Source: Janthinobacterium rivuli (lineage in GTDB: Bacteria; Pseudomonadota; Gammaproteobacteria; Burkholderiales; Burkholderiaceae_D). Taken from it: a stretch of DNA of 64,000 nucleotides. The notes under the pieces are model-generated. The model saw only the letters and a program-made list of their open reading frames with translations. It was not told the DNA's origin and ran no database searches. The stretch is from assembly GCF_009208735.1 (NCBI RefSeq), contig NZ_WFLJ01000010.1, positions 1 to 64,000 on the forward strand, read 5' to 3'. Positions 27,006-34,775 of this stretch are shown piece by piece. The stretch's first letter is position 1. Every line of letters begins with the position of its first letter. The position numbers and the translations under genes were made by a program.

Positions 27006-28520
27006 TTATTTCATCGCAATGGTGGTGTTGACGCCGCTGCCGCCATCGTCCGGGGCGAACCAGCGCGCCGTGACGGTCTTGGTCTGCGTCCAGAAGTACA
27101 AGGCTTGCTTGCCGTTCGGGCCCAAATCTCCCAGTTTCGACGCGCGCGAGCCGGTAAAACTGAAATAGGCGACGGGCACGGGAATGGCCACGTTGATGCC
27201 CACCTGGCCCACGTCGATCTCGTTCTGGAACTTGCGCCCGGCCCAGCCGGACGAGGTGAAGATCGAGGTGCCGTTGCCGTTCGGGTTGGCGTTGATGAAG
27301 GCGATGGCCTGGTCCAGCGTGTCCGTTTCGACCACGCACATGGCGGGGCCGAAGATTTCCTGGGTGTAGACGGAGTTCGACGCCGCCACCTTCGAGAAAA
27401 TCGTCGGCCCCATGAAGTTGCCGCCCTCGTAGCCGGCCACCTTGTGGCCGCGGCCATCGAGCAGCAGCTGCGCGCCTTCGTCCACGCCCGCCTGGATCAG
27501 CTTTTCCGCCCGCTGCATAGCCGCCTTGGAGACCATCGGCCCCAGGTCGGCCGTGCGGTCGCTGCCCGGTCCCACTTTCAGCGCTTGCGAACGGGCGACG
27601 ATTTCCGGCAGCCAGGAACGCGCCTCGCCCACCAGCACGACGACGGAATTGGCCATGCAGCGCTGGCCGGCCGCGCCGAAGGCCGCGCCGATCAGGTTAT
27701 TGATCGCCTGTTCCTTGTTGGCGTCGGCCAGCACCACGCAATGGTTTTTCGCGCCCATCATCGATTGCGCACGCTTGCCCGATTCGCTGGCGCGGCGGTA
27801 CACATGCGTGCCCACGTGGGTCGAGCCGATGAAGGACACGGCCTTGATGTCGGGATGGTCGCACAGCATGTTGACGACGTCGGCGCCGCCATGCACGACG
27901 TTCAGCACGCCGGCAGGCAAGCCCGCCTGGTACATCAGTTCCACCAGGTACATGGTCGACGACGGGTCCTGTTCCGACGGTTTCAGCACAAAGGTATTGC
28001 CGCAGGCGATGGCGATGGGGAACATGAAGCACGGCAGCATGACGGGGAAATTGAACGCCGTGATGCCGGCGCCCACGCCCAGCGGCTGATAGATGTTGTA
28101 GACGTCGACGCCGGTGGCCGCGTTTTCCGCGATCTCGCCCAGCTGCAGGGTGGCGATCGAGCACGCGTGCTCCACCACTTCCAGGCCACGCATCACTTCC
28201 CCTTCCGCGTCCGGCAGGGTCTTGCCGTGTTCGCGCGTGATCAGTTCGGCCAGGGCGCCGATGTTGTCGCGGATCAGCTGCTGGTACTTGAGCATGATGC
28301 GCATGCGCGCGGCCAGCGGGGTATTGCGCCAGGTCTTGAACGCTTCCTTGGCCGTGGCGACGGCCAGGTTGACTTCATCGGGCGTGGAAAACGGCACCTT
28401 GGCGACGATTTCCTGCGTGGCCGGGTTGATGACGTCGCGCCATTCGCTGCTGGTCGAGGCGTGGTGCTTGCCGGCTATGTGCAGGGGGATGGCGGGGACT
28501 GAGGTGAGGGCTTGATTCAT
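27006..28520 (-). CDS. mmsA: methylmalonate-semialdehyde dehydrogenase (CoA-acylating)
   Basis: This 504-residue aldehyde dehydrogenase should convert methylmalonate semialdehyde, with CoA and NAD+, to propionyl-CoA. It shows the cofactor patch TAFNFPVMLPCFMFPIA, FIGSTHVG, and the active-site GAAGQRCMANS with the nucleophilic Cys at about 288. An ATG at 28559 is possible, but GGAGTCTC before the ATG at 28520 and family length favour the shorter form. It forms an operon with mmsB downstream. Confidence 0.92.
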   Translation of the reverse strand: MNQALTSVPAIPLHIAGKHHASTSSEWRDVINPATQEIVAKVPFSTPDEVNLAVATAKEAFKTWRNTPLAARMRIMLKYQQLIRDNIGALAELITREHGKTLPDAEGEVMRGLEVVEHACSIATLQLGEIAENAATGVDVYNIYQPLGVGAGITAFNFPVMLPCFMFPIAIACGNTFVLKPSEQDPSSTMYLVELMYQAGLPAGVLNVVHGGADVVNMLCDHPDIKAVSFIGSTHVGTHVYRRASESGKRAQSMMGAKNHCVVLADANKEQAINNLIGAAFGAAGQRCMANSVVVLVGEARSWLPEIVARSQALKVGPGSDRTADLGPMVSKAAMQRAEKLIQAGVDEGAQLLLDGRGHKVAGYEGGNFMGPTIFSKVAASNSVYTQEIFGPAMCVVETDTLDQAIAFINANPNGNGTSIFTSSGWAGRKFQNEIDVGQVGINVAIPVPVAYFSFTGSRASKLGDLGPNGKQALYFWTQTKTVTARWFAPDDGGSGVNTTIAMK

Positions 28521-28577
28521 TTTTTGAGACTCCATGATGTCGGTATTGGTTGAATTCACCCCAAAGTCGAAACTGCC

Positions 28578-28604
28578 GGGGTCGGACCCTGAGGGTCCGA
28601 CCCC
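28578..28604. repeat. hairpin repeat, GGGGTCGGACCC element (copy 1)
   Basis: Perfect 12-bp arms (GGGGTCGGACCC and GGGTCCGACCCC) surround a 3-nt loop, between the binding-protein gene and mmsA on the same strand. The arm sequence recurs exactly at 34685-34696, so this is probably a dispersed REP-like element that may also terminate or attenuate transcription. Confidence 0.65.
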
Positions 28605-28632
28605 AGTATTTGCCCTTCGGGTTTATCTTGAA

Positions 28633-29850
28633 TTATTTCTTGACCAGGTTGCACGCCGCCGCATCCATGGGCTTGAACGCCTGGTCGGCGGGGATGGTGG
28701 ACAGGACTTTCAGGTAATCCCACGCGCCCTTCGATTCGGCCGGGGTTTTGACCTGCACCAGGTACATGTCGTGGATCACGCGGCCGTCGGGGCGGATCGA
28801 GGCATTGTTCATGACGGCATCCTTGATGGGCAGCTCGCGCATCTTCTGGGCGACGACCTTCGAGTCGTCGCTCTTGGCCGCCGCCACCGATTTCAGGTAG
28901 TGGTAGACGCTGGAATACACGCCCGCCTGCACCATGGTCGGCTTGGCGCCCTTGTTGAGCGCCTCGAAGCGCTTGGCGAAGGCGCGGCTGCGGTCATCGA
29001 AATCCCAGTAAAAGCCGTCAGCGTAGACGAGGCCCTGCGCCGTTTCCAGTCCCAGCGCGTGCACGTCGGAGAGGAACACCAGCAAGGCGGCCAGACGCTG
29101 GTCCTTGCCGCTGCCGATACGGAATTCGCGCGCCTGCTTGATGGCGGAGACCGTGTCGGCGCCGCCGTTGGCCAGGCCGATCACCTGCGCTTTTGAGCCT
29201 TGCGCCTGCACCAGGAAGGACGAGAAATCCGACGCGTTGAGCGGATGGCGCACGGCGCCCAGCACGGTGCCGCCATTGCGCTTGACGACTTCGCTGGCAT
29301 CCTTTTCCAGCGAATGGCCGAACGCATAATCGACGGTGACGAAGTACCAGGACTTTTGCCCCAGCTTGGTCAGCGCCGCCGCCGTGCCGGCCGCCTGCGA
29401 ATACGTGTCGAACATCCAGTGGAAGCCGTTCGGCGAGCAATCCTCGTTCGTCAGGCGCCCCGTGGCGGGGCCGCTGAACATGGCGATGCCGCCCTTCTCT
29501 TTCATCAGCTTTTGCACGGACAGGGCCACCGAGGAATTGGTCAGATCGGCGATGGCGTCGACCTTGTCGCGGTCTATCCATTCGCGCGCCTTGGAGGCTG
29601 CGATGTCGGCCTTGTTCAAGTGGTCGGCCGAGAGGATTTCGATCTTCATGCCCTTGCATTCGGCTTTTAAACAATCCTCGACGGCCATCTGGCTGGCGAC
29701 GACGGAGCCGCGCCCGCCCATGGCCGAATACGGGCCGGACATGTCGGTCAGGATGCCGACCTTGACGACGCCATCGGAAATCTGCGCATGCGCGCCGCCA
29801 AAGGAAAGGGTGAGCGCCAGCGCGCCCATGGCCAGAACGGTTTTTTTCAT
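28633..29850 (-). CDS. branched-chain amino acid-type ABC transporter substrate-binding protein
   Basis: This 405-residue type I periplasmic binding protein (LivK/Peripla_BP_6 class) has a signal peptide (about 1-22, ending GGAHA). The mature protein shows VKVGILTDMSGPYSAMGG, the usual ligand-pocket entry, and VTVDYAFGHSLEKD. The ATG at 29850 follows CAGGAGAC; an upstream ATG at 29952 would hide the signal peptide. It precedes mmsA-mmsB on the same strand, suggesting a branched-chain acid or amide ligand feeding the pathway. No permease or ATPase gene is adjacent, so partners must lie elsewhere. Confidence 0.85.
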   Translation of the reverse strand: MKKTVLAMGALALTLSFGGAHAQISDGVVKVGILTDMSGPYSAMGGRGSVVASQMAVEDCLKAECKGMKIEILSADHLNKADIAASKAREWIDRDKVDAIADLTNSSVALSVQKLMKEKGGIAMFSGPATGRLTNEDCSPNGFHWMFDTYSQAAGTAAALTKLGQKSWYFVTVDYAFGHSLEKDASEVVKRNGGTVLGAVRHPLNASDFSSFLVQAQGSKAQVIGLANGGADTVSAIKQAREFRIGSGKDQRLAALLVFLSDVHALGLETAQGLVYADGFYWDFDDRSRAFAKRFEALNKGAKPTMVQAGVYSSVYHYLKSVAAAKSDDSKVVAQKMRELPIKDAVMNNASIRPDGRVIHDMYLVQVKTPAESKGAWDYLKVLSTIPADQAFKPMDAAACNLVKK

Positions 29851-29972
29851 GCGTGTCTCCTGAGGGGTGAGGGTTTTTCTTATATGTATATCTGCATTCT
29901 GCATGTGTAAAAATATGCACTCAAGTGAAATTAATGCATAATTCCTTTGCATAAATGCACAAGGAGAACAAA

Positions 29973-30890
29973 GTGCTCGATTGGGACAATGTACGGGTCT
30001 TCCTGGAACTGACGCGCAGCGCCGGCCTCGTCGATGCAGCGAAAAAGCTGGGCATCGACCATTCCACCGTGTCGCGGCGCATGCGCAAGTTCGAGGAGCA
30101 AGTGGGCACGCAGCTGTTCGACCGCAATTACGTCGGTTACCAGCTGACGCCCGAGGGCCACCGCCTGATGGAATACGCGGAAACGATGGAAAGCACGGTG
30201 TTTGCCGCCACCGAGGAGCTGGGCGAACACAACCGGCTGCTGTCGGGCCAGGTGCGTCTGGGCGCCACCGAGGGCTTCGGCGCCATCGTGCTGGCGCCGC
30301 ACCTGGCGCAGTTTTGCGGACGCTACCCGCACATCAGCGTGGACCTGATCGCCGTGCCCCGTTTCGTCAGCCTGTCCAAGCGCGAGGCGGACGTGGCCAT
30401 TTCCATCGAGCGTCCCCTGTCCGGACCGTATGTCGTGACGAAGCTGTCCGACTACCGGCTGAAGCTGTACGCCACGCCAGGCTATCTGGCGCGCCACGCG
30501 CCCATCACCAGCGTGGCGCAGCTGGCGCAGCATCCGATCATCGGCTACGTGGACGACCTGGTCTTCAGTTCGGAACTGCGCTACATGGACAACGTGGCGC
30601 CCGACTCGCTGCGCGCGTTTCGCAGCACCAGCGTGATCGCCCAGTACCACGCGGCGCGCGCGGGCCAGGCGCCGGCCATCCTGCCCTGCTTCGTGGCGCA
30701 GCAGTCGAACGAACTGGTGCCCGTGCTCGACGGCGAGATCGACCTGACCCGCGCCTTCTGGATGATCTCGCCCAGCGAGCGGCGCAACATCGCCCGGGTC
30801 AGCGCCTTGTGGAATTACCTGCGCGCCGCCATCGACGTCAATCACGCCTACCTGATGGGCGAAACGGCCGTGCCCAGCTGGCCAAGCTGA
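29973..30890 (+). CDS. LysR family transcriptional regulator
   Basis: This 305-residue regulator has an N-terminal winged helix (VRVFLELTRSAGLVDAAKKLGIDHSTVSRRM) and a LysR effector domain. A GTG at 29973 directly preceded by AAGGAGAACAA is a better start than the ATG at 29955, which has no ribosome binding site. It is divergent from the binding protein-mmsA-mmsB genes, so it is their likely controller; the 122-bp gap between them is AT-rich. Confidence 0.85.
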   Translation: MLDWDNVRVFLELTRSAGLVDAAKKLGIDHSTVSRRMRKFEEQVGTQLFDRNYVGYQLTPEGHRLMEYAETMESTVFAATEELGEHNRLLSGQVRLGATEGFGAIVLAPHLAQFCGRYPHISVDLIAVPRFVSLSKREADVAISIERPLSGPYVVTKLSDYRLKLYATPGYLARHAPITSVAQLAQHPIIGYVDDLVFSSELRYMDNVAPDSLRAFRSTSVIAQYHAARAGQAPAILPCFVAQQSNELVPVLDGEIDLTRAFWMISPSERRNIARVSALWNYLRAAIDVNHAYLMGETAVPSWPS

Positions 30891-30934
30891 CTGCGCGCTA
30901 CACTGTCGCCACAGACTAATTAAAGGAGAATGCC

Positions 30935-31465
30935 ATGCTGATGGATGCAAGCCAGGCCGTACTGGTCATTGTCGACCTGCAAGGCCGCTTGATGCCGGCC
31001 ATCCACGATGCCGGCCTGGTGCTGGCACAGAACCTGCGCCTGGCCAGGATCGCGCGGCTGCTCGACGTGCCCGTACTGGGCACGGAACAGAACCGCCAGG
31101 GACTGGGGCCGAACGTGGAAGAGATCGCCGCCCTGTGCGAACGGACCCTGCACAAGACGCATTTCGGTGCCTGTTTTGACGGCTTGCAGGAGATCTTGCC
31201 GCCTGGGCGCAGGCAGATCCTCGTCACCGGTTGCGAAGCCCATGTGTGCATGCTGCAGACGGCCATCGGCTTGCTGCAGCTGGACTACGAGGTCATCATC
31301 GCCATCGACGCCGTCGGCTCGCGCCAGGCGGCCAGCCGCGATGCGGCGCTGGCCCGCCTGGACAAGCTGGGCGCCCATCTGGTGACGGTGGAGATGCTGG
31401 CCTTTGAGTGGTTGCGCGACTGCAAGCATCCGCGTTTCCGCGAAGTATTGGCGCTGATTAAATAG
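30935..31465 (+). CDS. isochorismatase-family hydrolase
   Basis: This 176-residue cysteine hydrolase of the isochorismatase-like fold is close in layout to YcaC-type proteins. The catalytic triad is visible: D14 in VIVDLQGR, K74 in LHKTHFGAC, and C105 in GCEAHVCMLQTA. AAAGGAGAA precedes the ATG. It lies 44 bp after the LysR gene. The natural substrate is unknown; relatives act on amides or on isochorismate-like molecules. Confidence 0.85.
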   Translation: MLMDASQAVLVIVDLQGRLMPAIHDAGLVLAQNLRLARIARLLDVPVLGTEQNRQGLGPNVEEIAALCERTLHKTHFGACFDGLQEILPPGRRQILVTGCEAHVCMLQTAIGLLQLDYEVIIAIDAVGSRQAASRDAALARLDKLGAHLVTVEMLAFEWLRDCKHPRFREVLALIK

Positions 31466-31571
31466 AAAGCAGGTTTAAGCCAGATCAATCCTGTCGGCCG
31501 CCCATTTGCTAGCTTGGTAACAGCGCCGCCATTCCGAGCGGTGCGCCGTCCACATCAGCAAGGGAGCCATC

Positions 31572-33443
31572 ATGGCCTATATCCTGCGGGGCAAGCTGTG
31601 CGGCTTGATCTGTGCCGAGTGTCCTGAAGCCTTATCCCACGTCCTCGTGCGCCTGTACCGGCCACGCGAGTCGCAAAACGTCACTGCCCTGGCCGTGGCC
31701 AGCGCCAAGGAAACCTTCGCCATCCTCACGGACGAGGAAGTGCAGGCGAAAGCGCCCTTCCTGCTGGCCGAGGCGCGCACGGATGACGATGGCAACTACA
31801 GTTTTACCCTGGAAGATGATTATCGGGGCGAGGCCGTCGAAGTCGATATCCTGTGCCCCACCGTGCCGCATTTGAAACCGGGGCCGAAAGACCCCGTGCC
31901 GTTGCAGTTTTCCATCACCACCATCCAGCCCCGCTGGCGCCAGGTCGACAACGATTTCCTCGCCATCTGGGATTACTGCCTGCCGCAACGCTTCTGGTGC
32001 CTGGTGCGCGCCCGTTTCGGCGCCTGGACCATCTGCGGCCGGCTGCGCACCTGCGAGTCACCGCACACGCCGATCGCCGGCGCCACCGTGCGCGCGTTCG
32101 ACGCCGACTGGCTGCAGGACGATGCGCTGGGCGTGGCGGTGACGGACGCCGGCGGGCGCTTCCGCATCGATTACCTGACGTCCGACTTCACGCTCACGCC
32201 GTTTTCACCGTTCATCAACGTGGAATTCACCAGCGGCCCCGACGTATATTTCACGGCCCAGCTGGGCAGCGTCACCATCCTGTCGGAAACCCAGGCCAAC
32301 GGCCGCCAGCCGGGCCGCGAAAACGTGGGCCACTGTTTCTGCGTGGAATTGTGCTCGAAAGACGTCCTGCCGCCCGACGTGGAAGGCGTGCCCCACTGGC
32401 AGCAGGTGGAAATCTTCGACATCCACCCGTTTCCCTCGCTGGCCGGCTTTTCCGCGCAAGGCTATGCGGGCGGCGCGGCCGCCTCGTATGTGTTCGCCGG
32501 TGGCGTCACCTTGAAAGGCAATTGCCCGCTGCGCAACAGCGCCATTCCCGCCAATCCGCTCGAATACCGCTTTCTCATCGGCGAATGGACATGGCCGGGC
32601 GGCAGCGACGACCCGACAGCCATCCCCACGGTGGCGCCCGCCAGCCTGGCGCCGCTCACGCAAGTGCTGGGCACGCACGTCGGCTACGTGTTTTATACGA
32701 ACGGGCTGGGCCTGGCCGACTCGGCGCCCGTCATCATCGACGCGGGCGACTTGAAACCGGGCGGCTGGATACGGGTCGATGGCAAGCAAGTCACGGTGGA
32801 CATGCGCGACGGCACGACGGCCATCGTCATCGTGCAGCAGAATATCTTCCTGCGCACCTTCGACTTGCTGACCGTGAATACGCCCGCCATCACCAGCCTG
32901 CATCCGGCCAAGTTGCCCGGCGGCTTGCCGATACTCGACGCGGGCCGCGGCCTGACGACGACCGAAAGCGAACCGATACGCCGCTACCGCCTGGGCTTCG
33001 AAGTGCGCGATGGCAATACCCTGGCGCTGGTGGCCACGGACGGCCTCGACTCCATCGTCTTCGACAACTCGCCCGTCATCGTGGCGCTGGACCTGGAAGA
33101 ATTGCGCAGCAATGCCTGCAATCCAGTCTCGGGCGGCCTCGTGCATATCCTGTACACGATCGACCATCCGCATCTGCGCTTCTTCAATATCACGATTTCC
33201 AACAACAACGGCATCCAGCACCCGCCGCCACCGCTGCCTGCCGCCAGCTTCACGCCACCGCCGCCACCGAGCAACTACCTGTTCCGCGGCGGTGCGGGCG
33301 GGCCGCATTTATCGGGCAACAATGGCGGCTTTCCCGTCAATGTGGCGCTCGACCCGCCGTGCGCCTACCGCGTGGCCATCGGGTGGCAGACGCGGCATTA
33401 CCTGGCGTCCAGCCACAGCATCGACAGGTTGTACTGCAAGTAG
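31572..33443 (+). CDS. large hypothetical protein with carboxypeptidase-regulatory-like segments
   Basis: This 623-residue protein of unknown function has no signal peptide or membrane helix. Two stretches look like transthyretin/carboxypeptidase-regulatory beta-sandwich units: residues 10-95 (ARTDDDGNYSFTLEDDY) and 155-215 (TPIAGATVRAFDADW, then VTDAGGRFRIDYL). Between and after them lie a WxL-like aromatic region, an AGGVTLKGNCPLRN patch and a proline-rich stretch (about residues 556-580). The last section (GGAGGPHLSGNNGGFPVNVAL) may be a receptor-like tail. AGCAAGGGAGCC precedes the ATG. It stands alone between a hydrolase gene and a converging membrane-protein gene. Confidence 0.55.
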   Translation: MAYILRGKLCGLICAECPEALSHVLVRLYRPRESQNVTALAVASAKETFAILTDEEVQAKAPFLLAEARTDDDGNYSFTLEDDYRGEAVEVDILCPTVPHLKPGPKDPVPLQFSITTIQPRWRQVDNDFLAIWDYCLPQRFWCLVRARFGAWTICGRLRTCESPHTPIAGATVRAFDADWLQDDALGVAVTDAGGRFRIDYLTSDFTLTPFSPFINVEFTSGPDVYFTAQLGSVTILSETQANGRQPGRENVGHCFCVELCSKDVLPPDVEGVPHWQQVEIFDIHPFPSLAGFSAQGYAGGAAASYVFAGGVTLKGNCPLRNSAIPANPLEYRFLIGEWTWPGGSDDPTAIPTVAPASLAPLTQVLGTHVGYVFYTNGLGLADSAPVIIDAGDLKPGGWIRVDGKQVTVDMRDGTTAIVIVQQNIFLRTFDLLTVNTPAITSLHPAKLPGGLPILDAGRGLTTTESEPIRRYRLGFEVRDGNTLALVATDGLDSIVFDNSPVIVALDLEELRSNACNPVSGGLVHILYTIDHPHLRFFNITISNNNGIQHPPPPLPAASFTPPPPPSNYLFRGGAGGPHLSGNNGGFPVNVALDPPCAYRVAIGWQTRHYLASSHSIDRLYCK

Positions 33444-33464
33444 GCGTTGGCAAGCAAGCGTCAT

Positions 33465-34628
33465 TCAGAAATAACGTACCCACGCCTGCCGCGACGTGCG
33501 CTTGTACTGGGCGAACGCGCGGCAGGGAAAGTACAGCACGGGCATCAGGGCCAGCGCGATCAGCCACACTTGCCAGATATGTTCGACGCCGTAGCGGGTG
33601 CCATGGTTGGCGCCCAGCACCGCCGTCAGGGTGATGCCGATCACCAGCAGCAAATATAGGTGCAGCAGATAGTAAAACATCGGCGCGCCGCCAAAGGTGG
33701 CGCAAGCGCGCGTGAACCAGTTATCGACGCTTTCCAGCCAGGCCAGGCCCAGCAAGCCCAGGCCCAGGGTGAACAGGAGAAAATCCAGCGACGGCGGATA
33801 CTTGGTGAAGTTCAGCACGCTCATGACCGTGCGCAGGGCCGTGTCGCCGGCCACCCACGGCATGGTTTCGCCGTAGATATTGAAGCCGCGCAGCACCGCC
33901 AGCAGCAGCAAGCTGCCGACACCCAGCGCCAGCAACAGGCGACGCCGTCCCTCCGGCGAACGGCTGCGCGCATACAGGGGCCCGGCCGCATAGCCGAGCA
34001 CGATCACGCCTATCCACGGCAGCAGCGGGTAGCTGACCTTGATTTTCATGGCGCCGTCGGCCACCAGGTAGCCCCGTTGCAGCAGCAACGTCAGCAGATA
34101 ATAGGCAAAGCTGCCCTCTTGCGCGCGCACGCCGGTCAACAGATGCTGGCCCGCGACAATCGCCACGCCGAGCACGACCAGCACTTTCAACGGCAGCTTA
34201 TGCAGCACGGCCAGCGCCATCATGGCCAGGCCGATGACCCAGATCACCTGCAAATACAGCACGGCCGGCGGAAACGCCCCGCTCCACGCGAAATTGACGA
34301 ACACCAGTTCCAGCACGACCAGCAACAAACCCCGTTTGAACAAGAAACCCGCGGCGCTGCGCGGACCGCCGGCCGGATGCGCGTACAGCCAGGCCGACAA
34401 GCCTGTCAGGAAAACGAACATGGGCGCGCACACGTGGGCGGCCAGGCGGGTAAAGAACAGGGCAGGATCGACGCCGGCCGCATCCATGGGGTCGCTCACC
34501 TGATGGTGTAAAAAGACCGTTTCGCGCACATGATCGAACAGCATGATCAGCATGACGAGGCCGCGCAGTACGTCGATGACGGCGATGCGGGCGCGCAGGG
34601 TGGCGGGGGAAGTCAGGGAGGCAGTCAT
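33465..34628 (-). CDS. DUF1624 / heparan-alpha-glucosaminide N-acetyltransferase-like membrane protein
   Basis: This 387-residue inner-membrane protein has about ten hydrophobic segments. The N-terminus IAVIDVLRGLVMLIMLFDHVRE is the conserved start of the DUF1624/HGSNAT_cat family (acyltransferase-3 relatives), and HVCAPMFVFLTGLSAW follows. Such proteins are thought to move acyl groups across the membrane onto sugars, but no substrate is known here. It converges on the large hypothetical gene and is followed upstream by a repeat-bearing gap. Confidence 0.8.
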   Translation of the reverse strand: MTASLTSPATLRARIAVIDVLRGLVMLIMLFDHVRETVFLHHQVSDPMDAAGVDPALFFTRLAAHVCAPMFVFLTGLSAWLYAHPAGGPRSAAGFLFKRGLLLVVLELVFVNFAWSGAFPPAVLYLQVIWVIGLAMMALAVLHKLPLKVLVVLGVAIVAGQHLLTGVRAQEGSFAYYLLTLLLQRGYLVADGAMKIKVSYPLLPWIGVIVLGYAAGPLYARSRSPEGRRRLLLALGVGSLLLLAVLRGFNIYGETMPWVAGDTALRTVMSVLNFTKYPPSLDFLLFTLGLGLLGLAWLESVDNWFTRACATFGGAPMFYYLLHLYLLLVIGITLTAVLGANHGTRYGVEHIWQVWLIALALMPVLYFPCRAFAQYKRTSRQAWVRYF

Positions 34629-34684
34629 TTATTCATTTTAAATAGAAGGGTAAGAGTAGCGTGCGTACCCCAACGGCAGAAACT

Positions 34685-34750
34685 GGGGTCGGACCCGCCG
34701 GGGGAATACGCCCCAGTGGGGCGCATTCCGATTCCAAAGGAACTGACCCC
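34685..34750. repeat. hairpin repeat, GGGGTCGGACCC element (copy 2, longer form)
   Basis: It starts with the same GGGGTCGGACCC found at 28578. An inner inverted repeat follows (GGAATACGCCCC at 34703-34714, GGGGCGCATTCC at 34718-34729, one mismatched pair). An outer GACCCC (34745-34750) can pair with the first GGGGTC. It lies between the converging-type ends of the TonB receptor and DUF1624 genes. Confidence 0.55.
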
Positions 34751-34775
34751 GGCATTTTGCTGTTGGGTGAATACA

